The notes under the pieces are model-generated. The model was not told the origin of the DNA and did not search any database. It saw nothing but the letters and a program-made list of their open reading frames with translations. A program made the translations under genes and the position numbers. From assembly GCF_028994775.1 (NCBI RefSeq), contig NZ_JAJQMN010000008.1:124001-188000 (forward strand): a stretch of DNA of 64,000 nt. Direction: 5' to 3'. Position 1 is the stretch's first letter. Every line of letters starts with the position of its first letter. Below are positions 1 to 9,403 of the stretch, piece by piece. Origin of the DNA: Promicromonospora iranensis. Lineage in GTDB: Bacteria > Actinomycetota > Actinomycetes > Actinomycetales > Cellulomonadaceae.

Positions 1-1
1 C

Positions 2-1105
<1,104 letters not shown>

Positions 1106-1130
1106 GTCCCGTACCGGCCGATCTCGTTCC

Positions 1131-1179
1131 CCGTGGGCCGAGCTCGTCGAGACCAGCTCTCGACGAGCTCGACCCACGG
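1131..1179. terminator. Bidirectional hairpin between guaB and amine oxidase
   Basis: Near-perfect inverted repeat: arms 1131-1152 and 1158-1179 pair over 22 bp with one C/A mismatch and a 5-nt loop (CCAGC). It sits between two convergent genes. No T-tract follows, as is common for hairpin terminators in GC-rich actinobacteria. Confidence 0.8.
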
Positions 1180-1242
1180 TTGAACTCGACCAATGGTTGA
1201 ACAACGTGAACAAGTTCGGCCGGATCGGTTCGCCGGAAGGCG

Positions 1243-2856
1243 TCAGCTCGACATGACGCGCTGATGCAGGGACTGGACCGCATAGCGCGCCGACCAGAAC
1301 GCGCCGTGCTGCCACGCGGAGATCTCCGACATCCAGTCGCCCGCGAAGTACACGTTGCCGGTGCCCTGCTGCAACCGCTTGAAGCCCGAGGAAGCGGTGT
1401 TCGGGTAGGCCCACGCGCCCTCGATGTAGGGCACCTTGTGCCAGGCGATGGAGAACGAGCTGTCCAGCTCGGTGCGGTACTTCTCCCCGTGGATCTTCAC
1501 ACCCTGCTCGACGGCACGCAGCTCTCGCTGCCTCGGCGCCAGGTCGCCGTAGGCGCGGGCGTTGGCGCCGGTGTTGTAGTAGCCGACGACCAGGCCCTTC
1601 CTCTCGCCGTACCCGTACGACGGGTACCACACGTGGGCGAGGTCCATGTCGGTCTCGGTGATCCCGCCGAAGATCCGGTGGTCGTCCTCCCAGAACCGTG
1701 ACCGGTACTGCAGGCCGATCTTGCCGGCGGGGGAGCCCACAGCGAACTCGCCCAGAGCCGCGTCGATCTCAGGGCCCCAGTTGGTGTCCCACCGCCGCAT
1801 GAGCCCCGCCGGCGCCGAGACGACGGCGAAGTCCGCCTCGATCTGACGCTCTCGGCCGTTCCGAGCGGTGTAGGTGACCTTCACCCCGCTGCCGGTGTTC
1901 TCGACACCCGTGACCGGCGAGCTGAGGTGGACGTTCTGGCTGCCGATGGCCCGGACCAGGTAGCGGCAGATCGTGTCCATGCCGCCCTTCGGCTGGAACA
2001 TGAGCATCGACTGCTCCCAGTTGACCTCGAACGGGAAGTACTGGCCGACCTTCGAGGCCAGCACCTCGGAGACCGTGCCGGGTCCGGACAGGGGCGTGCC
2101 GTGCTCGTTCCATGCCGACGGATAGACCTCGTAGCCGCGGTTGTTGCCGCCGGCGTACGTGCCGTCGGACTTGAGCGATCCCCAGCTGCGCAGGAAGGAG
2201 CGCAGGTGCTGCTTGTCCTCGGCGGTCAGCCGCTGGTCGAGGGCGCCCTGGTCGGTGGCGTGGTGCAGCAGTTCCGAGGTGTACCCGAAGACGTCCGCCT
2301 TGGCGGTGCGGTAGCGGACAGGGCGGCCGGGTGTCGCACCGGACTTCTCGTTGTACAGGTAGGCGTCGGCGTTGGCGTTCGTGAAGACCTCGTACGGCAC
2401 ACCCAGCTCGCGGAGGTAGTCCATGGTGACCATCCACTGGGCGATCCGGCCCGCGCCGGCGTTCATGTAGACGCCGTCGGCGAACCTCGCGGTCTGCGTG
2501 ACGCCGTCGATGTCGGTCTCGGAGTCCCCGCCCCGGATCGTCAGGGTTCGCCCGCCGGGCCGGTGGCGCGCCTCGAGCACGGTCACCCGGTAGCCGGCCT
2601 TCTGCAGCTCGTAGGCGGTCGCGAGGCCCGCCGGGCCCGCTCCGACGACGACGACCTTCCTCGTGGAACGGCCGGTCAGCGTGAAGTCGCTGCCACGCGG
2701 CGGAACCCAGGACTCGGCCCTCGGCTGGGCGGCGGCGCTGGGGGCCAGGCCCATCGCGCCCATGGTCGCGAACATGACACCGGCGCTGGAACCCGCGCCG
2801 ACAGCCTGCAGGAAGTTGCGGCGGGAGACGCCGGAGGTGCTCTTCTCGGTGACCAC
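1243..2856 (-). CDS. Tat-exported flavin monoamine / L-amino-acid oxidase
   Basis: Flavoenzyme that oxidises an amine or amino acid to an imine, releasing H2O2 and, after hydrolysis, ammonia. The 537-residue product starts at a GTG behind an AGAGG-like site. Residues 11-17 read SRRNFLQ, a twin-arginine signal, followed by a hydrophobic stretch ending near ASAAAQ, so the enzyme is probably exported folded with FAD. The dinucleotide-binding motif GAGPAG is at residues 72-77 with the downstream LEARHRPGGR, and the C-terminus carries the FAD motif VYFAGDWMSEISAWQHGA typical of the amino_oxidase family. It is divergent from a secreted RidA gene, whose activity would clear the imine product. Substrate cannot be read from sequence; L-amino acid oxidase is the closest impression. 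Confidence 0.88.
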   Translation of the reverse strand: MVTEKSTSGVSRRNFLQAVGAGSSAGVMFATMGAMGLAPSAAAQPRAESWVPPRGSDFTLTGRSTRKVVVVGAGPAGLATAYELQKAGYRVTVLEARHRPGGRTLTIRGGDSETDIDGVTQTARFADGVYMNAGAGRIAQWMVTMDYLRELGVPYEVFTNANADAYLYNEKSGATPGRPVRYRTAKADVFGYTSELLHHATDQGALDQRLTAEDKQHLRSFLRSWGSLKSDGTYAGGNNRGYEVYPSAWNEHGTPLSGPGTVSEVLASKVGQYFPFEVNWEQSMLMFQPKGGMDTICRYLVRAIGSQNVHLSSPVTGVENTGSGVKVTYTARNGRERQIEADFAVVSAPAGLMRRWDTNWGPEIDAALGEFAVGSPAGKIGLQYRSRFWEDDHRIFGGITETDMDLAHVWYPSYGYGERKGLVVGYYNTGANARAYGDLAPRQRELRAVEQGVKIHGEKYRTELDSSFSIAWHKVPYIEGAWAYPNTASSGFKRLQQGTGNVYFAGDWMSEISAWQHGAFWSARYAVQSLHQRVMSS

Positions 2857-3205
2857 GGTCCCTACCTCTCGTATCGACAGGCCTGACGCGCTACGGTCCC
2901 CGGCCTGGAGCCAGGAACCGCCGTCAGTACCGCGACGGACGCTAGGGAGGGCAGATCACCGGGACGGGTCTGTGCCGTTTCTGTGCAATTGCCCGCGGTA
3001 ACCATGTTGTTTCGGGCTTTCCCGCAGGTCAGCGCCCGTCCAGGGGCGATACCGGCGACGGCGTCCGGCATGTTCCCGGTACGACCCGCGATGTTCATGC
3101 CGCGGAAACGCCTCGTGGCTAGCGTCACGCGCCACCCGGTGCCGACCACCGGGCCACCGCTTCCGGGCACCGTCGGGCGCCCGGCCGGCCAGATGGAGGA
3201 GCACC
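2857..3205. promoter_or_regulatory. Divergent intergenic region, amine oxidase / RidA
   Basis: This 349-bp gene-free stretch must carry the promoters of both secreted-protein genes. A TAGCGT box at 3119-3124 could serve the RidA gene with a leader of about 75 nt. I see no convincing operator, RNA gene or small ORF. Confidence 0.4.
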
Positions 3206-3844
3206 ATGAAGAACCGTACGAAGCTCGTCGCCGCAGTCGTTCTCACCGCGGCGGTAGCGGTCCCCGGCACCGCCGTCGCCGCCACGCACGTCTTCCGGCC
3301 CGACCCGGGCCGCGCCCACTCGTTCGTCACCGGGGACACCCCGCTCATCGCCGACGGCGTGGCGATCGGCAAGAACGTCTCCTGGTACAAGTCCTCGGGC
3401 CTCGGCCCGGCAGCTCGCAACACCGCACCCGGCGCGTCCGCGGAGGAGCGCTACATCCCGACGGACGTCTTCCCGGGCGGCGAGCTGCCCGACGGCGTGA
3501 CCCTGACCGAGGCCCAGGGCATCAACACGCTCACCCGGATCGGCGAGAACCTGGACAAGGCCGGCCTGTCCTACGACGACGTCGTCTCCATGCGCGTGTT
3601 CCTGCAGAACCCCGAGGGCGAGGAGAAGATGGACTTCGCCGGGTGGAACCGGGCCTACCGCCAGTTCTTCGCCAACACGAACCTGTCCACCGGCGAGGCG
3701 CTCGACGTCCAGCTCGGATCGGCGACGACCGAGCCGATGGTCGTCAACGAGGCTCGTCCGTCGAGGTTCGCCCTGGAGGTCGAGAACCTGCCGGTGGACG
3801 GGTGGCTCGTCGAGGTGGAGGTCGACGCCGTGTACTCCCGCTGA
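3206..3844 (+). CDS. Secreted RidA (YjgF/UK114) family protein
   Basis: RidA proteins hydrolyse reactive enamines and imines to ketoacids plus ammonia. Residues 1-26 form a classical signal peptide (MKNRTKLVAAVV, hydrophobic core, cleavage near AVAA), unusual because RidA is normally cytoplasmic and ~130 residues; this protein is 212 residues. The RidA core is at about 95-212: NTLTRIGENLDKAGLSYDDV, a SMRVFLQ strand, and PSRFALEV near the end, where the Arg aligns by eye with the catalytic Arg of PARS in E. coli RidA, then VEVEVDAVY. The ATG follows a good GGAGG site. Its divergent neighbour is a Tat-exported amine oxidase, suggesting a two-enzyme extracytoplasmic deamination pair. Confidence 0.85.
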   Translation: MKNRTKLVAAVVLTAAVAVPGTAVAATHVFRPDPGRAHSFVTGDTPLIADGVAIGKNVSWYKSSGLGPAARNTAPGASAEERYIPTDVFPGGELPDGVTLTEAQGINTLTRIGENLDKAGLSYDDVVSMRVFLQNPEGEEKMDFAGWNRAYRQFFANTNLSTGEALDVQLGSATTEPMVVNEARPSRFALEVENLPVDGWLVEVEVDAVYSR

Positions 3845-3863
3845 CCGACGCCGTGCGCCGGGG

Positions 3864-4586
3864 TCAGAACCCGGCCGAGTACTGCACCGGCCACACCCCC
3901 GACGCGCCTGGCCCGCCGAGGCCCTGCTCGCGACGCCATTCGTTGAAGCTCACCGCCCACTGCCGGTGCGCACCGATCTGCTGCTGGTGCAGGTCGGTCA
4001 GCGACATGCGCGCCAGCTGCGGGAACCGGCGGGCCAGCGCCTCCAGCACGTCGAGCGTGGCGAGCACGTCGACCTCGGCGGTGTGCAGGTCGCCGTCGGA
4101 GGTGACGCCGTACCACTGGGACAGGTCGCCAAGGCGTCGCTTGCCCACGCGGTACCGGTCCAACCAGCGGTCGATCACGAGCGGGTCGACGACCGGCTCG
4201 ACCGGGTGGCCCAGCCGCTGCGGGAGGGTCTTGAGCCCGTGGCGCGACAGCTCGGCGTCGAGCAAGGAGAGGTCGAACGCGGCGTTGTACGCGACCACGG
4301 GGACGCCCTCCGCCAGATGCTTCGCGAGCTCGGTGGCGATCTCCTCGAGCGCCTCCCGCGGCTGGACGCCGTGCGCGCGGGCGTGCTCGGTGGAGATCCC
4401 GTGGATGGCCGCGGCCTCCTCCGGGATCTCCACGCCCGGATCCATCAGCCAGGTGCGGATCTCGGTGGCTACTCCCGGTGTGCGCAGCACGAGGGCTGCC
4501 GTGACGATGCGGTCGCCCGCGACGTCCACCCCCGTGGTCTCGGTGTCGAAGCCCAGCAGCGGCCTGTCGATCCAGGTCTCGTTCAT
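3864..4586 (-). CDS. DnaQ-like 3'-5' exonuclease (DEDD superfamily)
   Basis: Metal-dependent exonuclease resembling the epsilon subunit of DNA polymerase III, likely acting in DNA repair or nucleic-acid turnover. The three exonuclease motifs are visible: Exo I FDTETTG near residue 13, Exo II NAAFDLSLLD near residue 100, and Exo III HTAEVDVLATL near residue 165 with the His five residues before the Asp (DEDDh type). The ATG at 4586 is preceded by GGGAGGA; an upstream in-frame ATG exists but lacks a site and would add a non-conserved tail. The product is 240 residues. It converges on the RidA gene with 19 bp between stops. It is not the chromosomal polC/dnaE subunit by context. Confidence 0.88.
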   Translation of the reverse strand: MNETWIDRPLLGFDTETTGVDVAGDRIVTAALVLRTPGVATEIRTWLMDPGVEIPEEAAAIHGISTEHARAHGVQPREALEEIATELAKHLAEGVPVVAYNAAFDLSLLDAELSRHGLKTLPQRLGHPVEPVVDPLVIDRWLDRYRVGKRRLGDLSQWYGVTSDGDLHTAEVDVLATLDVLEALARRFPQLARMSLTDLHQQQIGAHRQWAVSFNEWRREQGLGGPGASGVWPVQYSAGF

Positions 4587-4746
4587 GGTGTCCTCCCTGC
4601 TCGTCCGGGTTTTCCGGGCCGTGTCGTCCAGCACTTCCCGGTCGCCCGGTGCGTCCATGGAGAACCTTGCCACCGCTCACCGACACTGTGGTTCGTCCCA
4701 CCGGTGCAGATCACGGGATGCGGCGCGCTTCATCAGGTCGGATGGG

Positions 4747-4752
4747 TAGGCT
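4747..4752 (+). promoter_or_regulatory. -10 box of guaB3, leaderless
   Basis: TAGGCT ends 6 nt before the GTG at 4759, placing the transcription start at or within 1-2 nt of the start codon. The run TAGGCTTGGCGGGTGA is 15/16 identical to that before guaA. Confidence 0.7.
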
Positions 4753-4758
4753 TGGCGG

Positions 4759-5883
4759 GTGAGCAACGAGATCGAGATCGGACGCGGCAAGCGCGGGCGG
4801 CGCGCTTATTCCTTCGACGACATCGCGGTGGTGCCGTCCCGTCGTACGCGTGACCCGAAGGACGTCTCGGTCGGCTGGCAGATCGACGCCTACCACTTCG
4901 ACCTGCCGATCCTCGCGGCGCCGATGGACTCCGTGATGACCCCGGACAGCGCCGTCGCGCTCGGCCGGTTCGGCGGCCTCGGCGTGCTCGACCTCGAGGG
5001 CCTGTGGACCCGCTACGAGTCGCCCGAGACGCTCCTCGCCGAGATCGCGGCCCTGCCGGCTGACGAGGCGACGCGCCGGATGCAGGCGATCTACTCGGAG
5101 CCGATCAAGCCTGAGCTCATCACGCAGCGCCTCAAGGAGATCCGGGCGGCCGGTGTCACGGTCGCCGGTGCGCTGACCCCGCAGCGCACGCAGGAGTTCT
5201 ACAAGACGGTGGTCGACGCCGGCGTCGACCTGTTCATCATCCGTGGCACCACCGTCTCGGCCGAGCACGTCTCCGGCAACGCCGAGCCGCTCAACCTCAA
5301 GCGGTTCATCTACGAGCTCGACGTGCCGGTCGTCGTGGGCGGCGCCTCGACGTACACCGCGGCACTGCACCTGATGCGCACGGGCGCGGCGGGCGTGCTC
5401 GTCGGGTTCGGCGGCGGCGCCGCCCACACCACCCGCGTCAGCCTCGGCATCCACGCGCCCATGGCCACCTCGGTGGCCGATGTCGCGGCGGCCCGGCGCG
5501 ACTACCTCGACGAGTCCGGCGGCCGGTACGTGCACGTCATCGCCGACGGCGGCGTGGGCCACTCCGGCGACATCGTCAAGGCGGTGGCCTGCGGTGCCGA
5601 CGCCGTGATGCTCGGTGCCGCGCTCGCGCGTGCGGCGGAGGCGCCGGGCCGGGGCTTCCACTGGGGTCCCGAGGCGCACCACCCGCAGCTGCCCCGCGGC
5701 GAGCGCGTCGAGGTGGGCACGGTCGGCACGCTCGAGGAGATCCTCTTCGGGCCGGGCAAGCAGGCCGACGGCACCCTGAACCTCGTCGGCGCGCTGCGGC
5801 GCGCCATGGCCACCACCGGCTACTCCGATCTCAAGGAGTTCCAGCGGGTCGAGGTCGTCGTGTCGCCGTACCAGCCGCGATGA
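4759..5883 (+). CDS. guaB3: GuaB3 family IMP dehydrogenase-related protein
   Basis: TIM-barrel paralogue of IMP dehydrogenase, 374 residues, without CBS domains. The barrel opens with YSFDDIAVVPSRRT and PILAAPMDSVM, and the phosphate-binding HVIADGGVGHSGDIVKA segment is intact. Where GuaB has the Cys loop, this protein has GFGGGAAHTT, lacking the catalytic Cys at the usual place; this is the normal state for the actinobacterial GuaB3 family. Reported activities for relatives differ, so IMP dehydrogenase or GMP reductase activity should be tested. The GTG start is chosen because a TAGGCT -10 box lies 6 nt upstream. The stop overlaps the start of the GNAT gene (ATGA), indicating translational coupling. 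Confidence 0.9.
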   Translation: MSNEIEIGRGKRGRRAYSFDDIAVVPSRRTRDPKDVSVGWQIDAYHFDLPILAAPMDSVMTPDSAVALGRFGGLGVLDLEGLWTRYESPETLLAEIAALPADEATRRMQAIYSEPIKPELITQRLKEIRAAGVTVAGALTPQRTQEFYKTVVDAGVDLFIIRGTTVSAEHVSGNAEPLNLKRFIYELDVPVVVGGASTYTAALHLMRTGAAGVLVGFGGGAAHTTRVSLGIHAPMATSVADVAAARRDYLDESGGRYVHVIADGGVGHSGDIVKAVACGADAVMLGAALARAAEAPGRGFHWGPEAHHPQLPRGERVEVGTVGTLEEILFGPGKQADGTLNLVGALRRAMATTGYSDLKEFQRVEVVVSPYQPR

Positions 5884-6359
5884 GCGCGGTGTCCGAGGGC
5901 GAGCAGCTCGCCCCCGTCCTGGCCGCGGCTCCTGCTGCCGACGGCGAGTTCGTCGAGATCACCGATGCCGACATCGAGCAGGTCGTCGAGCTGTGGAAGA
6001 CCTGCGGGCTGACCCGGCCGTGGAACGACCCGTACGTCGACATCGCCGACGCTCTCGCCGGTGAGGGCTCGACGGTCCTGGCCGCACGAGCCGGCGGCCG
6101 GGTGGCCGCCACCGCGATGGCCGGGCATGACGGCCACCGCGGCTGGCTCTACTACGTGGCGGTCGCGCCCGAGCTGCGGGGCACCGGCCTCGGCCGGTCC
6201 GCGGTGGTCGCGGCCGAGGCGTGGCTGGTCGCACGAGGTGCGCGCAAGATCCAGCTCATGGTGCGGACCGCGAACACCGAGGTGCTCGACTTCTACGGAC
6301 GGCTGGGCTACACCGACCAGGAGTGCGCTGTTCTGGGGCGCTGGGTCGAGTCCGACTGA
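5880..6359 (+). CDS. GNAT acetyltransferase, YpeA-like, coupled to guaB3
   Basis: N-acetyltransferase of the GNAT superfamily, 159 residues. The acetyl-CoA loop is in YYVAVAPELRGTGLGRSAV (residues ~97-115), and the C-terminal NTEVLDFYGRLGYTDQE is the usual GNAT strand 6/7 signature. The WLYYVAVAPELRGTGLG and FYGRLGY pattern is that of YpeA-type proteins whose substrate is unknown. An N-terminal ~20-residue Ala/Glu-rich tail precedes the domain. It shares the ATGA overlap with guaB3, so it is made from the same leaderless mRNA. A link to guanine metabolism is context only. Confidence 0.85.
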   Translation: MSAVSEGEQLAPVLAAAPAADGEFVEITDADIEQVVELWKTCGLTRPWNDPYVDIADALAGEGSTVLAARAGGRVAATAMAGHDGHRGWLYYVAVAPELRGTGLGRSAVVAAEAWLVARGARKIQLMVRTANTEVLDFYGRLGYTDQECAVLGRWVESD

Positions 6360-6399
6360 GGTGCGTCGTGCGAGGTGAACGCGCTGCGCGGCCCATGCC

Positions 6400-6416
6400 G
6401 TGAAAGTCAGTTTCAC
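6400..6416. promoter_or_regulatory. Palindromic operator candidate upstream of aldehyde dehydrogenase
   Basis: GTGAAA and TTTCAC form a perfect 6-bp inverted repeat around a 5-bp centre, ending 34 bp upstream of the -10 box at 6451. Its position fits a regulator that contacts or blocks the -35 zone. It might instead be a weak terminator of the guaB3 operon. Confidence 0.35.
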
Positions 6417-6450
6417 ACACCTATCAATACGTGGTGCAGGGTTTTGCGCG

Positions 6451-6456
6451 TAGGGT
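6451..6456 (+). promoter_or_regulatory. -10 box of aldehyde dehydrogenase, leaderless
   Basis: TAGGGT lies 7 nt upstream of the ATG at 6464, which decides the start against an upstream in-frame GTG at 6431. Confidence 0.6.
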
Positions 6457-6463
6457 GGCGGCC

Positions 6464-8098
6464 ATGATCGACGACGCAGCAGCCGACGCAGCGGCTAGTG
6501 GTGCGGTCGGCGGTGTGCTCGACCCGGAGCACCCGCAGGGGACATTCGTCCTCGAGCCAGGGGTGATGGCCCCGCTGGTGGCTCGGATCGCGACTTCAGA
6601 GGGATCGGGCACGCACCGGTCCATGTGCCCGTTCACGGGCGCTCCGCTCGTGACGTTCCCGATCTCCTCCGCCGAGGACGTCGCCGCGTGCGCCGTCCGG
6701 GCGCGGGTTGCGCAGCGAAGTTGGGCACGCCTGTCGGTGCGTGACCGGGCCGGAGTCCTTCAGCGGCTCGGCCGGATCGTCCTGGAGCGGCAGTCCGAGG
6801 CGCTGGACCTGATCCAGCTCGAGACCGGCAAGTCGCGCCGTGCCGCCTTCGAGGAGATCGCGGACATCGCGCAGGTCGCCCGGCACTATGCCGTACGGGG
6901 TGCGCGCTACCTCGCCTCGCGCCGGGTCCCGGGCATGGTCCCGCTCCTCGTCGGAGCGCAGGTGCACCGCCGGCCGGTCGGCGTGGTCGGCGCGATCGCG
7001 CCGTGGAACTACCCGCTGGTGCTGGCGCTCTCCGAGGCGCTGCCCGCGCTCCTCGCGGGCAACGCGGTGGTGCTCAAGCCGGACCCGCAGACCACCCTCA
7101 CCGCACTCTGGGCCGCCGAGGCCCTGGACGACGCGGGCCTGCCTGCCGGCCTCTTCCAGGTCGTCGCGGGCGGTCCCGAGGTCGGCGAGGCACTGATCGA
7201 GCACGTGGACCACATCTCGTTCACCGGCTCCACCGCCACGGGCCGCAAGGTCGCCGCGCGGGCGGGCGAGCGCCTCATCGGCGCCACGCTCGAGCTCGGC
7301 GGCAAGAACGCGCTCTACGTGACCGACGACGTCGACGTCGACGCGGCCGTCCCGGGGATCGTGCGGGCCTGCTTCTCGAACGCCGGCCAGCTGTGCGTGT
7401 CCGTCGAGCGTCTGGTCGTGCACGAGGCGGTCGCGGAGGAGTTCGTCGCGAAGTTCGTGCGCGCCGTGCGGAACCTCCGGCTCAGCCCTGCCCTGGACTA
7501 CTCGGCGGAGGTCGGTTCGCTCACCTCCGCCGCGCAGCTCGACAAGGTGACGGCGCACGTGGACGACGCGCTCGCCCGGGGCGCACGGGTGCTCGCCGGC
7601 GGTGTGCACCGCGCCGACGTCGGCCCGTACTTCTATGCCCCGACGGTGCTCGACGACGTGCCGGCGCAGGCAGTGGTCGCCCGCGAGGAGACCTTCGGGC
7701 CGGTCGTGACGATCACGCGCGTTGACTGCGACGAGGAGGCCGTCGCCGTCATGAACGACACCGAGTACGGCCTGCACTCCGCCGTCTGGTCCCGCGACGT
7801 CGGCCGGGCTCGCCGGGTCGCCGCGCGGATCGAGGCGGGATCGGTGGCGATCAACGACGGGTACACGATGACCTGGGGCTCGGTGTCCGCGCCGCTCGGC
7901 GGCTGGAAGGCCTCCGGTGTCGGCGCCCGGCACGGGACCGCGTCCATCGACGGCCTCACCCGCCAGCAGACGGTCGTGACCTCCCGGGGTGCCCGGTTCG
8001 GTGCCACGCTCGACAGCCTCTACGGCCTGGGTGGTGACACCCCGAGCCGCGTGCTGACCACTGCCCTGGAGGCGATGCGCAGGCTGCGCATGCCGTGA
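6464..8098 (+). CDS. Succinate-semialdehyde dehydrogenase-like aldehyde dehydrogenase
   Basis: NAD(P)-dependent oxidation of an aldehyde, probably succinic semialdehyde, to the acid. The 544-residue product shows the full ALDH fold: GAIAPWNYPL at ~177-186, the coenzyme-loop FTGSTATGRKV at ~253-263, the general base Glu277 in LELGGKN, and the catalytic Cys311 in NAGQLCVSVE. The C-terminus (SLYGLGGDTPSR, then a basic helix) matches the actinobacterial succinic-semialdehyde dehydrogenase subgroup rather than GabD1/GabD2 by eye. Start chosen from the TAGGGT box 7 nt upstream. It stands alone between guaB3-GNAT and the hotdog gene. Exact substrate is inferred. Confidence 0.85.
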   Translation: MIDDAAADAAASGAVGGVLDPEHPQGTFVLEPGVMAPLVARIATSEGSGTHRSMCPFTGAPLVTFPISSAEDVAACAVRARVAQRSWARLSVRDRAGVLQRLGRIVLERQSEALDLIQLETGKSRRAAFEEIADIAQVARHYAVRGARYLASRRVPGMVPLLVGAQVHRRPVGVVGAIAPWNYPLVLALSEALPALLAGNAVVLKPDPQTTLTALWAAEALDDAGLPAGLFQVVAGGPEVGEALIEHVDHISFTGSTATGRKVAARAGERLIGATLELGGKNALYVTDDVDVDAAVPGIVRACFSNAGQLCVSVERLVVHEAVAEEFVAKFVRAVRNLRLSPALDYSAEVGSLTSAAQLDKVTAHVDDALARGARVLAGGVHRADVGPYFYAPTVLDDVPAQAVVAREETFGPVVTITRVDCDEEAVAVMNDTEYGLHSAVWSRDVGRARRVAARIEAGSVAINDGYTMTWGSVSAPLGGWKASGVGARHGTASIDGLTRQQTVVTSRGARFGATLDSLYGLGGDTPSRVLTTALEAMRRLRMP

Positions 8099-8124
8099 TG
8101 TGAACGGTCGTCACCGCGCCCGGG

Positions 8125-8130
8125 TACGCT
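8125..8130 (+). promoter_or_regulatory. -10 box of DUF4442 gene, leaderless
   Basis: TACGCT with a 7-nt gap to the ATG at 8138. Confidence 0.55.
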
Positions 8131-8137
8131 CGCGCGC

Positions 8138-8620
8138 ATGACGACGCAGCTCCATGCCCTCTGGAAGTCCGCCAACGCCCTACCGGTCATCGGCGGGCTG
8201 CTCGGCAAGCGGATCTTCTCCCTGGTCTACTCCTTCAAGGCGCCGTACTTCGGCACCTTCGCCCCGCGCGTGGTCGACATGCGGCCGAACCACGCCGAGG
8301 TGGTGGTGCCCAACCGGTGGCGCAACCGCAACCACATCGGCACGGTGCATGCGATCGCCGTCTGCAACGGGCTCGAGATGGCCATGGGCTCGCTCGCCGA
8401 GGCCACCGTGCCCGACAACAAGCGCTGGCTGCCGAAGGGCATGGAGGTGTCCTACCTCGCGAAGTCGACCGGCGACGTCACCTGCATCGCCGAGACGGAC
8501 CAGGCCCAGTGGGACGGCGACGAGCGGGACCTGGCGGTCCGGGTGCGCGGCGTCCTGGCCGACGGGACCGTGGTGGTCGAGGGCACCATCCACCTGTGGG
8601 TCACGCCGAAGAAGAAGTGA
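8138..8620 (+). CDS. Hotdog-fold protein of DUF4442 type
   Basis: A 160-residue protein resembling the DUF4442 branch of the hotdog thioesterase superfamily. Features are a short amphipathic N-terminus, VDMRPNHAEVVVPNRWRNRNHIGTVHAIAVCNGLEMAMG (an HxGTVHA-type segment followed by the central hotdog helix), and a closing strand VVEGTIHLWV. Members are often assigned as acyl-CoA thioesterases on fold alone; no catalytic residue is established. It is preceded by a leaderless -10 and converges on the SanA-like gene 42 bp away. Confidence 0.75.
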   Translation: MTTQLHALWKSANALPVIGGLLGKRIFSLVYSFKAPYFGTFAPRVVDMRPNHAEVVVPNRWRNRNHIGTVHAIAVCNGLEMAMGSLAEATVPDNKRWLPKGMEVSYLAKSTGDVTCIAETDQAQWDGDERDLAVRVRGVLADGTVVVEGTIHLWVTPKKK

Positions 8621-8662
8621 CCCGGTCCTGACGGGGCCGCGGGGACCGCGAAGTTGGCGCGG

Positions 8663-9286
8663 TCAGCGATCGCGGCGGCGGGCGAGGGAGCGGACCGCCG
8701 CCTTCCAGCTCGCGGGCAGCTCCCGCACGTGCCACCAGGCAGCCTGGACGGGCACCGCGCTCGCCGCGCTCACCCCCACGCCGACGGCGTCCAGGCCGGC
8801 CTCGACACAGGAGTAGAGGGTGCGGCGCAGGTGGTAGTCCTGCGTGACGACGACGGCGGTGCGCACCCCGAACAGGTCGTAGGCGCGGCGGCACGTGGCG
8901 GTGGTGTTGAAGCCCTCGCGGTCCAGCACTATCGCGTCGTCGGGGACACCGAGGTCGTTGTCCAGGAGCCAGCTGCGCATCGAGCCGGGCTCGTCGTACC
9001 GCGTGCCGTCGGCGTTGTCGTGCGCGTCGCCGCTCAGGATGACCGTGGGCGCGATACCGGCGCGGTACAGCTCGGCGCCGCCCTCGACGCGGCGGCGCAG
9101 GTACGTCGAGGGTGTGCCGTCGCTGCGGAGCCCGGCCCCGAGCACGATGACGGCGTCGGCCTTCTCGACCTCGTTCGCGTCGTGCCGCACGCGGGCGTGG
9201 CCGGTGCCCTGCACGACGGCGACCGGGACGACGAAGGCGACGGCGAGCACACCCGCGACGACGGCCGCGACCTTGAGTGGAGTCAC
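8663..9286 (-). CDS. SanA/YdcF-like DUF218 membrane protein
   Basis: DUF218-domain protein of 207 residues with one N-terminal membrane anchor (about residues 5-27). The domain begins at ADAVIVLGAGLRSDGTPSTYLRRRVEGG and continues through VILSGD, EPGSMRSWL, LDREGFNTTATCRRA and VVVTQDYHLRRTL, all landmarks of SanA/ElyC/YdcF proteins linked to envelope integrity and lipid-carrier metabolism. The GTG at 9286 is preferred to the longer frame because a TAGCGT -10 box is 7 nt upstream. Molecular function is not established for this subgroup. Confidence 0.8.
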   Translation of the reverse strand: MTPLKVAAVVAGVLAVAFVVPVAVVQGTGHARVRHDANEVEKADAVIVLGAGLRSDGTPSTYLRRRVEGGAELYRAGIAPTVILSGDAHDNADGTRYDEPGSMRSWLLDNDLGVPDDAIVLDREGFNTTATCRRAYDLFGVRTAVVVTQDYHLRRTLYSCVEAGLDAVGVGVSAASAVPVQAAWWHVRELPASWKAAVRSLARRRDR

Positions 9287-9293
9287 GCGGGGA

Positions 9294-9299
9294 ACGCTA
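9294..9299 (-). promoter_or_regulatory. -10 box of SanA-like gene, leaderless
   Basis: TAGCGT (minus strand), 7-nt gap to the GTG at 9286. Confidence 0.55.
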
Positions 9300-9317
9300 C
9301 CGCGTCCGGACAGGGGC

Positions 9318-9383
9318 ATGTGGTCGGCAGTTCGTCACAAGGTCGGCAGCTCGGACTGCCGACCACCTGACGCCTTGTCGACC
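9318..9383. repeat. Palindromic intergenic unit, copy A
   Basis: A 66-bp interrupted palindrome; its inner arms 9339-9347 and 9354-9362 (GGTCGGCAG / CTGCCGACC) pair perfectly. Bases 9319-9383 align without gaps over 65 bp to 51256-51320 (copy B), with both ends (TGGTCGGCAG and GACCACCTGACG core) conserved. It follows the DUF4031-HD gene and probably terminates it. Confidence 0.7.
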
Positions 9384-9403
9384 ACACGGCACCATGCGGG
9401 GCG

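Noticed and set aside
4759-5883. Second catalytic IMP dehydrogenase (GuaB) or a broken copy of it
   Set aside because: It lacks CBS domains and the Cys loop but is otherwise intact, which is the normal form of GuaB3, not decay.
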